Assembly: GCA_024638465.1 (NCBI GenBank)
Contig: JAHEKF010000015.1
Coordinates: forward strand, 1 to 52,820
Reading direction: 5' to 3'
Length of the DNA stretch: 52,820 bases
DNA from: Rhodospirillaceae bacterium
Lineage (GTDB): Bacteria > Pseudomonadota > Gammaproteobacteria > Steroidobacterales > Rariloculaceae
How positions within the stretch are numbered: position 1 is the first letter of the stretch; each line of letters begins with the position of its first letter. The notes beneath the pieces are model-generated. The model was not told the origin of the DNA, searched no databases, and worked only from the letters and a program-made list of their open reading frames with translations. This document shows positions 20,601 through 28,874 of the stretch, one piece after another. Position numbers and translations under genes: made by a program.

Positions 20601-22163
20601 TCAAACAGCGAGCCGCGCTGCTTCGGTCGTACGCGCGCGTCGACTCTGGACTCCGCGCGGGCCGGTGACGATGTCATAAAACTGTAGTTCTCCAGCCTTC
20701 GCAAGCGCGAAACCGACACGCAAAAGATAATCTGATTCTCCCGAAGAAGGATCTGCGACCGCGCGAACGACATAAGCCTGTTTCGACCGCGTGCCCACCA
20801 GCGCCCCACGCGCGAAAAGTTCCTCCAGAAAACCACCGACCTGGAAAACGAGTTCCGGCCATGACATCTGGCCGCTGCTCTTGTCGAAGTACTTCCCGAC
20901 CTGACGCTCTACCGACGTTAGAATAAAGAAGACCAGCCGGCGGCGATCGAGCCGCTGCCAGAGTGCAGAGACTGAACGCGATCTCGCCAAAGTAACCTCA
21001 CCGGAGAATTCGGCGAAACCGCTGTCACTGTATCGGAATGAGTTCACGCCACTACGCTGCAATGATTTCGCCGATCGCTCGCTGACATCATCGGTCGGTA
21101 CCAGTCCGGCCTTCAAGCGCATATCGCTTTGATCCAAAGTGCGCCAGGGACCCGCCTGATCATGCTGGCTCAGCAGCGCCGCAACAACACCGCTGGCTGG
21201 CACCGAATCTTTGACTCGACCGCTTCGCTCGTTGAAGCGAACTCGCGGATAATACGTCAACGCGTTCTGGCTCTCGAAACCCGAATCTCGCAGACTGAAC
21301 AAAGCGGTGCCTGCGGACGTCCACGACGAGGGCGGATCCCAGATGAGCATCGCGTGACGCTGCTCGCAGTAGCGCTCGGCCGCAATAAAACTCGTGATTC
21401 CGAAATCGCGGCCCGACGGTTCCGGCGGGACACAGAGAAGGTCTACCTGCTCGACGCAATCGAGAGCGAAAATTCCCGTGCTTTCGTCCGCACTGCCGAT
21501 AACATCGTAATCTGTCAGGTCTTCGCCGTCGGATCCGTTGGCGTACATCTCTACGTAGGGTATTGGCTGCCCCGGATGTGTGGCCGTGGTTGCCTCGGGT
21601 CGCTGTTGCGGGAACGGCCTGACAGCCTGGACCAGAGCCGATTCCTCGACCATGTCAGCGAAGAACCGCTCGTCTCCTTCGACGAAGGACAGCGCGTGAA
21701 ACAGTTCCTGATCTTCGACCAATTGCGATCCCGCGCGCGCGACTCGCTGTATAACCAGATTGAATCGCTGTTTGTCGCTGCCCAGACCGTCGTAGTCTAC
21801 GGAAGCACGAATAAAACAATGATTACCAGGGTCACGTGCCTGTAGCCGCAATGACTGCTGGCCAGCCGGGAGTTCAAGCGTCGCGCGAATTGCACGGTTG
21901 GCTACGCGAACGACAATCGCAAGTCGCCCACCGTGTTGAAAATAGTGCTGGATGGCGTAACTGAGATGGCTGAACGAACTGTGGCCACCGAAAACGCGGC
22001 GATACTCCTCAAAGCTGCCAACTCGCACAGGCTCATTCAGAGGTCCACGCTGGGTCCTGCCGATAAACGCCGTTACCGTAGAACCGGATAACGAAATCGG
22101 TCGGTTAGCGTCGAACTGGCGCTCAGCACCGGAGGTGGAGTAGTCGGAAGAATCGACCGCCAT
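20601..22163 (-). CDS. Contractile phage-tail-sheath-like protein, isolated
   Basis: This 520-residue protein resembles tail sheath subunits of contractile phages and injection systems. The N-terminal segment has the sheath pattern TAFIGRTQRGPLNEPVRVGS followed by FGG and HYFQHGGRLAIVVRVA. The C-terminal domain has RRLVFFILTSVERQVGKYF, FLEELFARGALVG and a final LLRVGFALAKAGELQFYDI strand region. Between them lies a subtilisin-like-fold segment. I chose ATG 22163; a TTG at 22205 would add 14 residues. No tube, baseplate, spike, ATPase or capsid gene is in the window. It sits directly behind a rhomboid protease gene on the same strand, so it may be co-transcribed with sohB and rhomboid. Function is unknown. 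Confidence 0.85.
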   Translation of the reverse strand: MAVDSSDYSTSGAERQFDANRPISLSGSTVTAFIGRTQRGPLNEPVRVGSFEEYRRVFGGHSSFSHLSYAIQHYFQHGGRLAIVVRVANRAIRATLELPAGQQSLRLQARDPGNHCFIRASVDYDGLGSDKQRFNLVIQRVARAGSQLVEDQELFHALSFVEGDERFFADMVEESALVQAVRPFPQQRPEATTATHPGQPIPYVEMYANGSDGEDLTDYDVIGSADESTGIFALDCVEQVDLLCVPPEPSGRDFGITSFIAAERYCEQRHAMLIWDPPSSWTSAGTALFSLRDSGFESQNALTYYPRVRFNERSGRVKDSVPASGVVAALLSQHDQAGPWRTLDQSDMRLKAGLVPTDDVSERSAKSLQRSGVNSFRYSDSGFAEFSGEVTLARSRSVSALWQRLDRRRLVFFILTSVERQVGKYFDKSSGQMSWPELVFQVGGFLEELFARGALVGTRSKQAYVVRAVADPSSGESDYLLRVGFALAKAGELQFYDIVTGPRGVQSRRARTTEAARLAV

Positions 22164-22227
22164 GATGTTCGCAACTGGGAAAGGTCTATCATAACCGTCC
22201 CCCAACCAAGTTGCAGCATCGCAAACT

Positions 22228-22923
22228 TCAGCGTCTTAAGGATATCGCGGACGTCTGACGACGGCGAGAGAACAATTTGATCAGCACCAGTCCAGCAACG
22301 AATCCGCCTACGTGAGCGCGGAATGCAACACCACCTCCGGCGGCCGGCGCTGCAAGTGAACTCAGCAACTGACCCGCAAACCAGATACCTAGGACGACAA
22401 TCGCTGGCAACCGTAACGTATACAAAATGACTATCAGCGGAACTGCCACGAGAATCCTCGCGTGCGGGTACAGAAGCACGTAAGCACCCAGAACGCCCGA
22501 CACCGCGCCACTCGCGCCGATCATCGGAATCGTGGAGTTTATTGCCGGGGCCGCTTGCGCCAATGCTGCAGCCACTCCGCAGAGCAAGTAGAACAGCACA
22601 AAACGGCCGTGCCCCATACTGTCTTCGACATTATCCGCGAATATCCAGAGGTAGAGCATGTTGCCGCCCAGGTGCAACAAGCCGCCATGGAGAAACATGG
22701 ACGTAACAACCGTCGCCGGTGCGGGCACCCACGCCAGTTGCCCGGGAAGATCTGCGATTCCGAACAAGACGGCCGGAATAAAGCCCAGCGCATAAACTGC
22801 CGCCTGACCACTTTCCGGTCCGAGCGAGATCTGCCATACGAAAACCAGCACGCACAAACCGATGATGGAAAGCGTAATTCGCGGCTGCAGAGATGTCGGA
22901 TTGTCGTCCTTCAGCGGGATCAT
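22228..22923 (-). CDS. Rhomboid-family intramembrane serine protease
   Basis: This 231-residue protein has six or more predicted membrane helices. The catalytic pair of rhomboids is present: Ser138 in GASGAVSG and His204 in AHVGGFVAG. The oxyanion-side HLGGNMLYLW motif is at about 84-93 and includes Asn88. Rhomboids cut transmembrane segments of partner proteins; the substrate here is unknown. The gene follows sohB by 22 bases and precedes the sheath-like gene by 64 bases on the same strand, so the three look like one transcription unit. Confidence 0.93.
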   Translation of the reverse strand: MIPLKDDNPTSLQPRITLSIIGLCVLVFVWQISLGPESGQAAVYALGFIPAVLFGIADLPGQLAWVPAPATVVTSMFLHGGLLHLGGNMLYLWIFADNVEDSMGHGRFVLFYLLCGVAAALAQAAPAINSTIPMIGASGAVSGVLGAYVLLYPHARILVAVPLIVILYTLRLPAIVVLGIWFAGQLLSSLAAPAAGGGVAFRAHVGGFVAGLVLIKLFSRRRQTSAISLRR

Positions 22924-22945
22924 TCTGCTTCAGACGCGTTACATG

Positions 22946-23920
22946 TCAGCGTGACAACAACGAATCGACACCACCCATGATGCGCTCCGGAAACGAGCGG
23001 CGCCTCTTGTAGGCGACGCTATAGAGATCGTAGTCGTCGGCAGCCTCGACCAGGAAATCGTCGCTGGTCTTGATTTCATCGACCAGATTCAGGCTCAGAG
23101 CGCGTAATCCGTGCCAATGCTCTCCGGTTGCGACTTTGTCGAGATCAATTTGCGGCCTGTGCTCCGCGATATGGTTCTTAAATAATTCGTGAACATCTTC
23201 GATCTCTTCTTTGAGCTTCTCGCGCCCTTCTTCGGTGTTTTTACCGAACAGGGTAAGCGTACGCTTGTAACGTCCTGCGGTTACCTGTTCGAAGTCGACC
23301 CCTTTCTCCTCGAGAAGCCGGTTGAAGTTCGGTAGCTGCGCAATAACACCGATAGATCCGACGATGGCGAAGGGCGCCGCAAGAATATGATCTGCCGCGC
23401 AGGCCATCAGATACCCGCCACTGGCAGCCACCTTGTCGACCGAGACAATCAGCGGTACTCCTCGATTCTTCAAACGCATTAACTGCGACGCGGCCAGCCC
23501 GTGCTCATGCACCATGCCGCCGGCGTTTTCCAGCCTGAGAAGGACCTTGTCGTCGGGTGTCGCTATGCCAAGTATCGCGGACACCTCTTCGCGAAGCGAC
23601 GCCGTCGCCGAAGCGCGGATGTCACCCTTGAAGTCCAGGACGAAAACGCGATTACGCTTGGAGCCCTCCTTATCGCGCTTCTTATCGGCCTTGCGGCGCT
23701 CCTTCGCCTCTTTCTTATACGTCGATTTGCCCTGCACGGTACTTCTTATCGCGTCGCCGAGCTTCTCGAATCTGCGGTTCAGGTTCTGAACGTCCAGACC
23801 GTCCTGCTGAGAACTGCGCTTGCTGGCTGCAAACGCGAATCCGATGACAACCACTATCGCGACGACGACTGTAGCGAGCTTGGCTAGAAACAGGCCGTAC
23901 TCGGATAGAAACTCCATCAT
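22946..23920 (-). CDS. sohB: SohB-type inner-membrane serine peptidase
   Basis: SohB belongs to the SppA/S49 peptidases. The 324 residues start with one membrane helix (about 10-32). A basic, Lys/Arg-rich region (66-92) follows, then the S49 domain. The nucleophile is Ser167 in VAASGGYLMA. The candidate general-base Lys219 is in AGRYKRTLTL, and IVGSIGVIAQ is the usual strand between them. Start choice between the two adjacent Met codons is open. The gene lies 35 bases downstream of lipA and just upstream of the rhomboid gene. Confidence 0.93.
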   Translation of the reverse strand: MMEFLSEYGLFLAKLATVVVAIVVVIGFAFAASKRSSQQDGLDVQNLNRRFEKLGDAIRSTVQGKSTYKKEAKERRKADKKRDKEGSKRNRVFVLDFKGDIRASATASLREEVSAILGIATPDDKVLLRLENAGGMVHEHGLAASQLMRLKNRGVPLIVSVDKVAASGGYLMACAADHILAAPFAIVGSIGVIAQLPNFNRLLEEKGVDFEQVTAGRYKRTLTLFGKNTEEGREKLKEEIEDVHELFKNHIAEHRPQIDLDKVATGEHWHGLRALSLNLVDEIKTSDDFLVEAADDYDLYSVAYKRRRSFPERIMGGVDSLLSR

Positions 23921-23955
23921 GGCATCTCGTCAGCGAAACAATTTTGAATCTTGGG

Positions 23956-24942
23956 TCAGAGCCCGACGTTATTCTGTTCGAACACGCGCTCCGCGCGATA
24001 ACTCGAACGCACGAGTGGCCCTGATACGACTTCCAGGAATCCGGCATCGAGGCCCCATTCGCGGTAGCGCTCGAAATCCTCCGGGGACACGTAGCGCTCG
24101 ACTGCGAGGTGGTTCGCGGTTGGTCTCAGGTATTGACCGAATGTCACGATATCGAGGCCGATAGACCGCAAGTCGGAGAGTGTCTGCCGGATCTCGTTGT
24201 CGCGCTCACCGAGCCCGAGCATCAGGCTTGTCTTGGTAAGGATGTCCGGTCGGTAGCGCTTCGCATGCTCGAGGACCGCCAACGTCCGCCCGTAGCTTGC
24301 CCGAGGATCTCGAACCGGGTGGGTCAGGCGGCTAACGGTTTCCACATTCTGTGCGAAAACCTCGAGCCCGGAATCGAGTACCGTCTCGACGCTATCGAAT
24401 ACCCCACCGAAATCAGGCGTGAGCGCCTCCACGACCGTCTCGGGACAGCGGCGTTTGATGGCTTTCACGCAGCTGGCGTAGTGACGCGCGCCTCCGTCGG
24501 CAAGGTCGTCGCGATCCACCGACGTTAATACCACGTACTTCAGATCCATGAGTTCGACCGAGCGAGCCGCGTTCTCGGGCTCATCCGCATCGAGCCAGCC
24601 ACCCGGATTACCGGTATCGACGGCACAAAACTGGCAGGCGCGCGTGCAGACCGCGCCCATCAACATCAGCGTTGCAGTGCCGGCCGACCAGCACTCGCCG
24701 ATGTTCGGGCACATGGATTCTTCGCAGACCGTTGCGAGACGATTCCTGCGCACCGTGTTTCGTACCGAAGCGTATTTCTCACCAGCGGGGATTCTGGCCT
24801 TGAGCCACGGCGGCTTTCCACCCGGCGCGGCCGGGGAACGGTCGGTACGGGTCTTCACGCCGTTTTTGATCGCCGTAAAGCCCTGCTCCGTCCGATACTT
24901 CGAGCCTGTACCGACAACGGGTATTCCGCGGAATTCACTCAC
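23956..24942 (-). CDS. lipA: Lipoyl synthase
   Basis: LipA is a radical SAM enzyme that inserts two sulfur atoms into octanoyl groups to make lipoyl cofactors. Both iron-sulfur clusters are visible. The auxiliary-cluster cysteines are Cys73, Cys78 and Cys84 in [13 protein letters not shown]. The SAM-cluster cysteines are Cys99, Cys103 and Cys106 in CTRACQFC. The conserved RSSY near the C-terminus supplies the serine ligand. The start is GTG 24942, giving 328 residues. lipB is not adjacent, so this is a solitary lipA. It is divergent from greB. Confidence 0.97.
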   Translation of the reverse strand: MSEFRGIPVVGTGSKYRTEQGFTAIKNGVKTRTDRSPAAPGGKPPWLKARIPAGEKYASVRNTVRRNRLATVCEESMCPNIGECWSAGTATLMLMGAVCTRACQFCAVDTGNPGGWLDADEPENAARSVELMDLKYVVLTSVDRDDLADGGARHYASCVKAIKRRCPETVVEALTPDFGGVFDSVETVLDSGLEVFAQNVETVSRLTHPVRDPRASYGRTLAVLEHAKRYRPDILTKTSLMLGLGERDNEIRQTLSDLRSIGLDIVTFGQYLRPTANHLAVERYVSPEDFERYREWGLDAGFLEVVSGPLVRSSYRAERVFEQNNVGL

Positions 24943-24966
24943 AATAAGGGTTGTTCGCTATTATTG

Positions 24967-24978
24967 ATGAACGTTCAT
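24967..24978. promoter_or_regulatory. 12-bp perfect palindrome between lipA and greB (candidate operator)
   Basis: The sequence ATGAACGTTCAT is its own reverse complement and lies in the 64-base gap between the divergent lipA and greB starts. Palindromes of the form TGAACGTTCA are typical of dimeric repressor sites, for example TetR-type. A TATTAT candidate -10 for greB lies just upstream at 24959-24964, so a bound protein would overlap the promoter. No regulator gene is adjacent. The regulatory role is inference. Confidence 0.4.
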
Positions 24979-25006
24979 TATCTCACGGAATTCTCGGAAG
25001 CGTCCC

Positions 25007-25531
25007 ATGGGCCGATACCGACCACCGAGCCCCCCACGATCCAGGTACATCACGCCCGAAGGAGCGGCCGCGCTTCGCAAAGAACTCGAGCATCTCTGGC
25101 GAGTCAAGCGACCCGAAGTCACTCGCGCCGTGTCCGAAGCCGCGGCGCAGGGAGACCGGTCGGAGAACGCCGAGTATATTTACGGCAAGAAGCAGCTCGG
25201 CGAGATCGACAGGCGCGTGCGGTACTTACGCAAGCGACTGGAGGGAATACAGATCGTCAGTTCGACGCCGGGAGATACATCGCGCGTCTATTTCGGGGCA
25301 TGGTTCGAACTCGAGGACAGTCGCGGCGATCGTCATCGCTTCAGACTCGTCGGCCCGGACGAGTTCGATCATGCACCGAACTATACGAGTATGGATTCGC
25401 CGCTCGGAGTCGCCGTGATGGGGAAGGCCCTGGACGACGAGTTCGAGGTAAAAGCGCCGGATGGAATCATGCACTACTGTGTCGTAGCGGTCGACTACGA
25501 GAACGGCGTTTCACCGTCTCAGGGCAACTAG
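25007..25531 (+). CDS. greB: Transcription elongation factor GreB
   Basis: GreB rescues backtracked RNA polymerase by stimulating transcript cleavage. The 174 residues contain the N-terminal coiled coil with the conserved tip acidic pair region DRSENAEYIYGKK, typical of GreB rather than GreA. The C-terminal globular domain has FRLVGPDEFD and SPLGVAVMGKALDDEF. The N-terminal extension MGRYRPPSPPRSRYITPEGA is also GreB-like. The start is ATG 25007 with GGAAG upstream. A clear terminator follows eleven bases after the stop. Confidence 0.96.
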   Translation: MGRYRPPSPPRSRYITPEGAAALRKELEHLWRVKRPEVTRAVSEAAAQGDRSENAEYIYGKKQLGEIDRRVRYLRKRLEGIQIVSSTPGDTSRVYFGAWFELEDSRGDRHRFRLVGPDEFDHAPNYTSMDSPLGVAVMGKALDDEFEVKAPDGIMHYCVVAVDYENGVSPSQGN

Positions 25532-25541
25532 GCGAAAATAA

Positions 25542-25564
25542 AAACCCGGCGAATCGCCGGGTTT
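25542..25564. terminator. Bidirectional intrinsic terminator after greB
   Basis: A 9-bp GC-rich stem, AAACCCGGC (25542-25550) with GCCGGGTTT (25556-25564), encloses a 5-base loop. The A-rich stretch before it (25535-25543) gives a T tail when read from the minus strand. The stem's own TTT serves the plus strand. It lies between the convergent ends of greB and the small gene at 25592, so it can serve both. Confidence 0.9.
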
Positions 25565-25591
25565 CAAATGCGTAGACTCCGATGGGCCGCG

Positions 25592-25792
25592 CTATTGCAA
25601 TCGCGACCAGTTGATAAGGCACACATCGTTCGAATCGAGGTCGAAATTTCTCGCCAGTAGCGCTTCGATCTCTTTCGGTTCGTAGCGGCTTTCCGTAGAT
25701 TGGTTGACCTCTACGACACCGCTGAACTCCTGCCGAGACCCTACCTCGGCTTCGCCAGTCAGCACGAAATGCGTGTAATACTTGACTCCCAT
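25592..25792 (-). CDS. Small hypothetical protein, 66 residues
   Basis: I do not recognise this gene. Starting at ATG 25792 it encodes 66 residues (MGVKYYTHFVLTGEAEVG... ending CLINWSRLQ). It is acidic, with no signal peptide, membrane segment or cysteine pair. Evidence that it is real: a bidirectional terminator lies immediately beyond its stop, and its composition looks coding. The same frame stays open for about 160 more codons upstream, but that part is Arg/Pro-rich and runs antisense into the OmpA-family gene, so I treat it as non-coding. Confidence 0.55.
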   Translation of the reverse strand: MGVKYYTHFVLTGEAEVGSRQEFSGVVEVNQSTESRYEPKEIEALLARNFDLDSNDVCLINWSRLQ

Positions 25793-25940
25793 GGGCCACA
25801 GTCTAGGTAGCCGCCGTGAGATCAGCTGTGACTCGATCCACAGTTTCCCGGGCGGCGGGGGATTGCTGGTTCGGAACGTGAACTTGCCTGCATTCCGGGC
25901 CGGGAACCCTCGCCGGGACCGGGCATTTCGGAGAATCCCC

Positions 25941-25968
25941 TTGACATATTCTTCGCAGGCTATATAGA
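25941..25968 (+). promoter_or_regulatory. Near-consensus sigma70 promoter for the OmpA-family gene
   Basis: A perfect -35 box TTGACA at 25941-25946 is followed by a 16-base spacer and TATAGA at 25963-25968 as the -10 box. It lies 30 bases before the ATG at 25999. It is the clearest promoter in the window. The rest of 25793-25940 holds no gene I can support. Confidence 0.75.
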
Positions 25969-25998
25969 GATTACAGGAATGAGCTGCGAGTACTATCG

Positions 25999-27441
25999 AT
26001 GAGCCGAATTCTGACGCTGGCGATGGGGCTTCTGATCGCCCAGAGCGTTCTTTCGCAACAGGACCTTCGCAGTACGCTGTTTGCCGCGGCGGATTCCGCA
26101 CGGGCCGCTGCAGATGCTGTGAACGCGGGATTACTATCACCGGGTTTCTACGAGGACGGCCTGGAGGCTTACTCGGATGCCGAAGCCGATCTCGAACGTG
26201 GCCGAAATCTCGATCGGATCCGGACCCAGCTCGAAGATGCGGTTGTGGCATTCGGGGCAGCGACAGAGGCATCGGAGATAGCGGACATCACCCTCGCGTC
26301 GCTGATCAAGACTCGCGACGACGCATCGGAGGCGCAGGCAGACCGGTTCGCCACCGCAATGTGGGCCGAAGCCGAGGAGCTGTTCGAGAGCGCAGCCCGT
26401 CGTCTCGAGTCGGGCAATATTCGGGGGGCCAGAACTCGCGCGGATGAAGCCGAGGCGCTGTTCAGGGACGCGGAGCTCACTGCCATCAAGGCGCAGTATC
26501 TGAGTCAGACCCGCGCTTTGCTTGCGCAGGCACAGCAAGCCAGGGTTCCGCGTTATGCACCGATTACATTCGAGCGAGCTTCGTTGCTCCTGACTCAGGC
26601 CGAGGAGGAGCTCAACAACAATCGCTACGACACGGACCTGCCACGCAGTCTCGCTCAGCAGGCGAACTACGAAGCCCGCCATGCGATCTATCTCGCAGAA
26701 CGAATCCAGTCGCTGCGAGACGATGACTGGACCGAAGAACAGATCATCCTGGCATACGAAGAGCCGTTAACGCAGATCGCCGCCGCAGCGGATCGAGTAG
26801 CCCAGCTGGATCGTGGCACCGAGGCCTTGACCATGGAGCTGGTTGCTTATATCGAGGACACCCGGCAACGCCAGCAACAACTCGACAACGACCTCGCGGA
26901 AAGCCATACGCGCATCGTAGCGCTCGAAGAAGAAATTCGCTCGCTGGATGAGCAGTTGGGCGGAGTATCTCAAGAGCGTGTTGCACTCGTACAGCGTCTC
27001 GAAGCCGAGGCCAGAATCAGGGAGCAGTTCACTCAGATTGAGACGCTCTTTTCCAGAGAAGAGGCGCTCGTCTATCGCGAAGGAAACAACATCATCATGC
27101 GCCTGGTCGGACTAACCTTCGAGAGCGGGCGGGCAAACGTCGATCCCGAATATCGGCCACTGCTTGCGAAAGTCGTCAACGCAGTTCAAATTTTCCCCAG
27201 ATCGCAGCTGATCATCGAAGGCCACACGGATTCTTACGGTAGCGACGACGCCAACATGGGCTTGTCACGTACGCGAGCCGAAGCCGTGGGTGATTACCTG
27301 AGTACGGAGTTCAACATCCCATCGTTTCGAATCAGCGCGGTCGGTTACGGCGAAACGCGGCCGATAGCGAACAACGAGACCCCGCAGGGCCGGGCTCGAA
27401 ATCGCCGCATCGACATTCTCATTGAGCCCCAGCTCGAGTAG
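25999..27441 (+). CDS. OmpA-family cell-envelope protein with helical N-terminal region
   Basis: This 480-residue protein begins with a signal peptide (MSRILTLAMGLLIAQSVLS). A long alpha-helical, Ala/Glu/Arg-rich region (about 20-335) follows, with heptad-like stretches near 290-340 that predict coiled coil. The last 120 residues are an OmpA peptidoglycan-binding domain, with GHTDSYGSDDANMGLSRTRA starting at 408 and GYGETRPIANN near the end. It resembles the DUF4398/OmpA proteins of Gammaproteobacteria, probably tethering an outer-membrane or periplasmic structure to the wall; the exact role is unknown. A strong promoter precedes it. Its last 23 bases overlap the convergent hydrolase gene. 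Confidence 0.88.
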   Translation: MSRILTLAMGLLIAQSVLSQQDLRSTLFAAADSARAAADAVNAGLLSPGFYEDGLEAYSDAEADLERGRNLDRIRTQLEDAVVAFGAATEASEIADITLASLIKTRDDASEAQADRFATAMWAEAEELFESAARRLESGNIRGARTRADEAEALFRDAELTAIKAQYLSQTRALLAQAQQARVPRYAPITFERASLLLTQAEEELNNNRYDTDLPRSLAQQANYEARHAIYLAERIQSLRDDDWTEEQIILAYEEPLTQIAAAADRVAQLDRGTEALTMELVAYIEDTRQRQQQLDNDLAESHTRIVALEEEIRSLDEQLGGVSQERVALVQRLEAEARIREQFTQIETLFSREEALVYREGNNIIMRLVGLTFESGRANVDPEYRPLLAKVVNAVQIFPRSQLIIEGHTDSYGSDDANMGLSRTRAEAVGDYLSTEFNIPSFRISAVGYGETRPIANNETPQGRARNRRIDILIEPQLE

Positions 27442-28336
27442 AACCCGATAACCAATTCGCCAGAGTCTCGGCGAATACGTGGTTGACGAGGTAACCGTAG
27501 GACTTGTGCGGGTTCAGCCCGAGTTCGCCATGAAAATGGTTGTAGATGTCGGATTTGTCCTCAAGCGACTGTAGTAACCCAAGTTCCAGCATCTCACGAT
27601 AATAAGGCTTGAGCTCGTGATGTAGTGCGGTCATCTCGGCACGCGCGGCAACGTTCACCCAGTGATCGATGTTCGCGGGGTACCGTTGGGCCCCGGAGTA
27701 TTCCGCACCCCTGACGTGTCGCGCGATAAACCGGGTCGCCAGCGGACTTCCGAGTGTGATCAGCAGATCGACTCTGCCGTCGGACCTGTCGACGTGGGAC
27801 AACTCCCAGAGCGACTCGTAGGCTATAACTGAGCCCAGACTGTGGCCGATCAACAGGACACGGCAATTCTCCTGCCAGGCTTCTACGAGCTCTGCCTTGA
27901 CCATGGAACGGATCGCCCGGGCTATGCCACCATGGTTGGACAAGTATCGCCGCGCCTCACTCATCGTCAGTTGCATCTCAGGTCTGACAATGACACGACC
28001 GAACCACGGTAACGCATCGCCAAGAATCCGAACCCGCCGTGCTACCTTTCGTGCAAACGATTCGATCTCGGCAATATCTTCCGCACTAGGCTCGGGCAAC
28101 CGCAGCAGTTTCTCGATGCCGGGCCGGTCGACCTCGATGTCGGCATGGCGACCGTAAAATGCATAGGTCCACGATACCAGACGAAAAATATCGGGCTCTT
28201 TAGCGAGCGCGTCGGCGAGCTCAGGCCGTACTCGCGACAGACCGGCAGACATCGCACGCAAAAGCTCGCGACGGTGTACGGCCGATGGCGGCTTCGGCTT
28301 CATTCCAGGCACGAAGATGATGCGTCGGTCTTGCAT
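27419..28336 (-). CDS. Alpha/beta-hydrolase-like serine hydrolase (lipase-type motif)
   Basis: The 305-residue protein carries the nucleophile elbow GHSLGS with Ser166, preceded by the hydrophobic strand VLLIGHS. An N-terminal strand (RRIIFVPGM) and LITLGSPL downstream fit the alpha/beta hydrolase order. A late histidine candidate lies in NHVFAETLANW. There is no signal peptide, so it is probably cytoplasmic. The substrate is unknown; a lipase or esterase is likely from the motif alone. The 3' end overlaps the OmpA-family gene tail to tail by 23 bases, and the start faces gloA. Confidence 0.78.
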   Translation of the reverse strand: MQDRRIIFVPGMKPKPPSAVHRRELLRAMSAGLSRVRPELADALAKEPDIFRLVSWTYAFYGRHADIEVDRPGIEKLLRLPEPSAEDIAEIESFARKVARRVRILGDALPWFGRVIVRPEMQLTMSEARRYLSNHGGIARAIRSMVKAELVEAWQENCRVLLIGHSLGSVIAYESLWELSHVDRSDGRVDLLITLGSPLATRFIARHVRGAEYSGAQRYPANIDHWVNVAARAEMTALHHELKPYYREMLELGLLQSLEDKSDIYNHFHGELGLNPHKSYGYLVNHVFAETLANWLSGSTRAGAQ

Positions 28337-28447
28337 TGGCTGATCGTGGCTCTTTCTCTGCGTAGTTCTGGTTGAGCTGCTAGGCGACGTTTCGGTAAGC
28401 CGCTATAGTTCGGCATACTCGCGCGAATACATGGTGGAGGATAGGTC

Positions 28448-28867
28448 GTGAAATATCTTCATACAATGGTAAGAGTCAGCAATCTCGATGAGTCGCTGGA
28501 TTTTTACTGCAACAAACTCGGACTCAAAGTCACGCGACGAGACGATCGCGAAGCAGGCCGATATACGCTCGTGTTCGTCGCACCGGAGGGACAGGAGGAG
28601 TGTCCGCTGGAGCTGACCTTTAACTGGGACCGCGAAAATTATGACGAGGGACGTAATTTCGGACACGTCGCCTATGAGGTCGATGACATCTACGCGCTTT
28701 GCGAGAAACTCATGGCGGAAGGAGTAACGATCAATCGCCCACCGCGGGACGGGTGGATGGCGTTCATCCGATCGCCCGATAATATCTCCATCGAGCTCCT
28801 GCAGAAAGGCGACCGCCTTCCCGAGAAGGAGCCGTGGGTATCGATGGAAAATACCGGCAAGTGGTAG
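28448..28867 (+). CDS. gloA: Lactoylglutathione lyase (glyoxalase I)
   Basis: Glyoxalase I isomerises the methylglyoxal-glutathione hemithioacetal to S-lactoylglutathione. The 139 residues show all four metal ligands: His5 (HTMVRV), Glu55 (LELTFNW), His73 (GHVAYEV) and Glu116 (SIELLQ). The characteristic NLDESLDFYCNKLGL segment is present. The absence of the long insertions seen in Zn-type enzymes fits the Ni/Co bacterial class. The start is GTG 28448, supported by GGAGG at 28435-28439. It stands alone, convergent with the diguanylate cyclase gene. Confidence 0.95.
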   Translation: MKYLHTMVRVSNLDESLDFYCNKLGLKVTRRDDREAGRYTLVFVAPEGQEECPLELTFNWDRENYDEGRNFGHVAYEVDDIYALCEKLMAEGVTINRPPRDGWMAFIRSPDNISIELLQKGDRLPEKEPWVSMENTGKW

Positions 28868-28874
28868 ACGGAAT

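Noticed and set aside
20601-22163. A complete R-type pyocin, type VI secretion or eCIS cluster.
   Set aside because: Only a sheath-like gene is present; neighbouring genes are a rhomboid protease, SohB and an oxoprolinase, with no other tail parts.
25800-26272. Open minus-strand frame continuing upstream of the 66-residue gene.
   Set aside because: It is Arg/Pro-rich and runs antisense into the OmpA-family gene, so it is a chance open frame.
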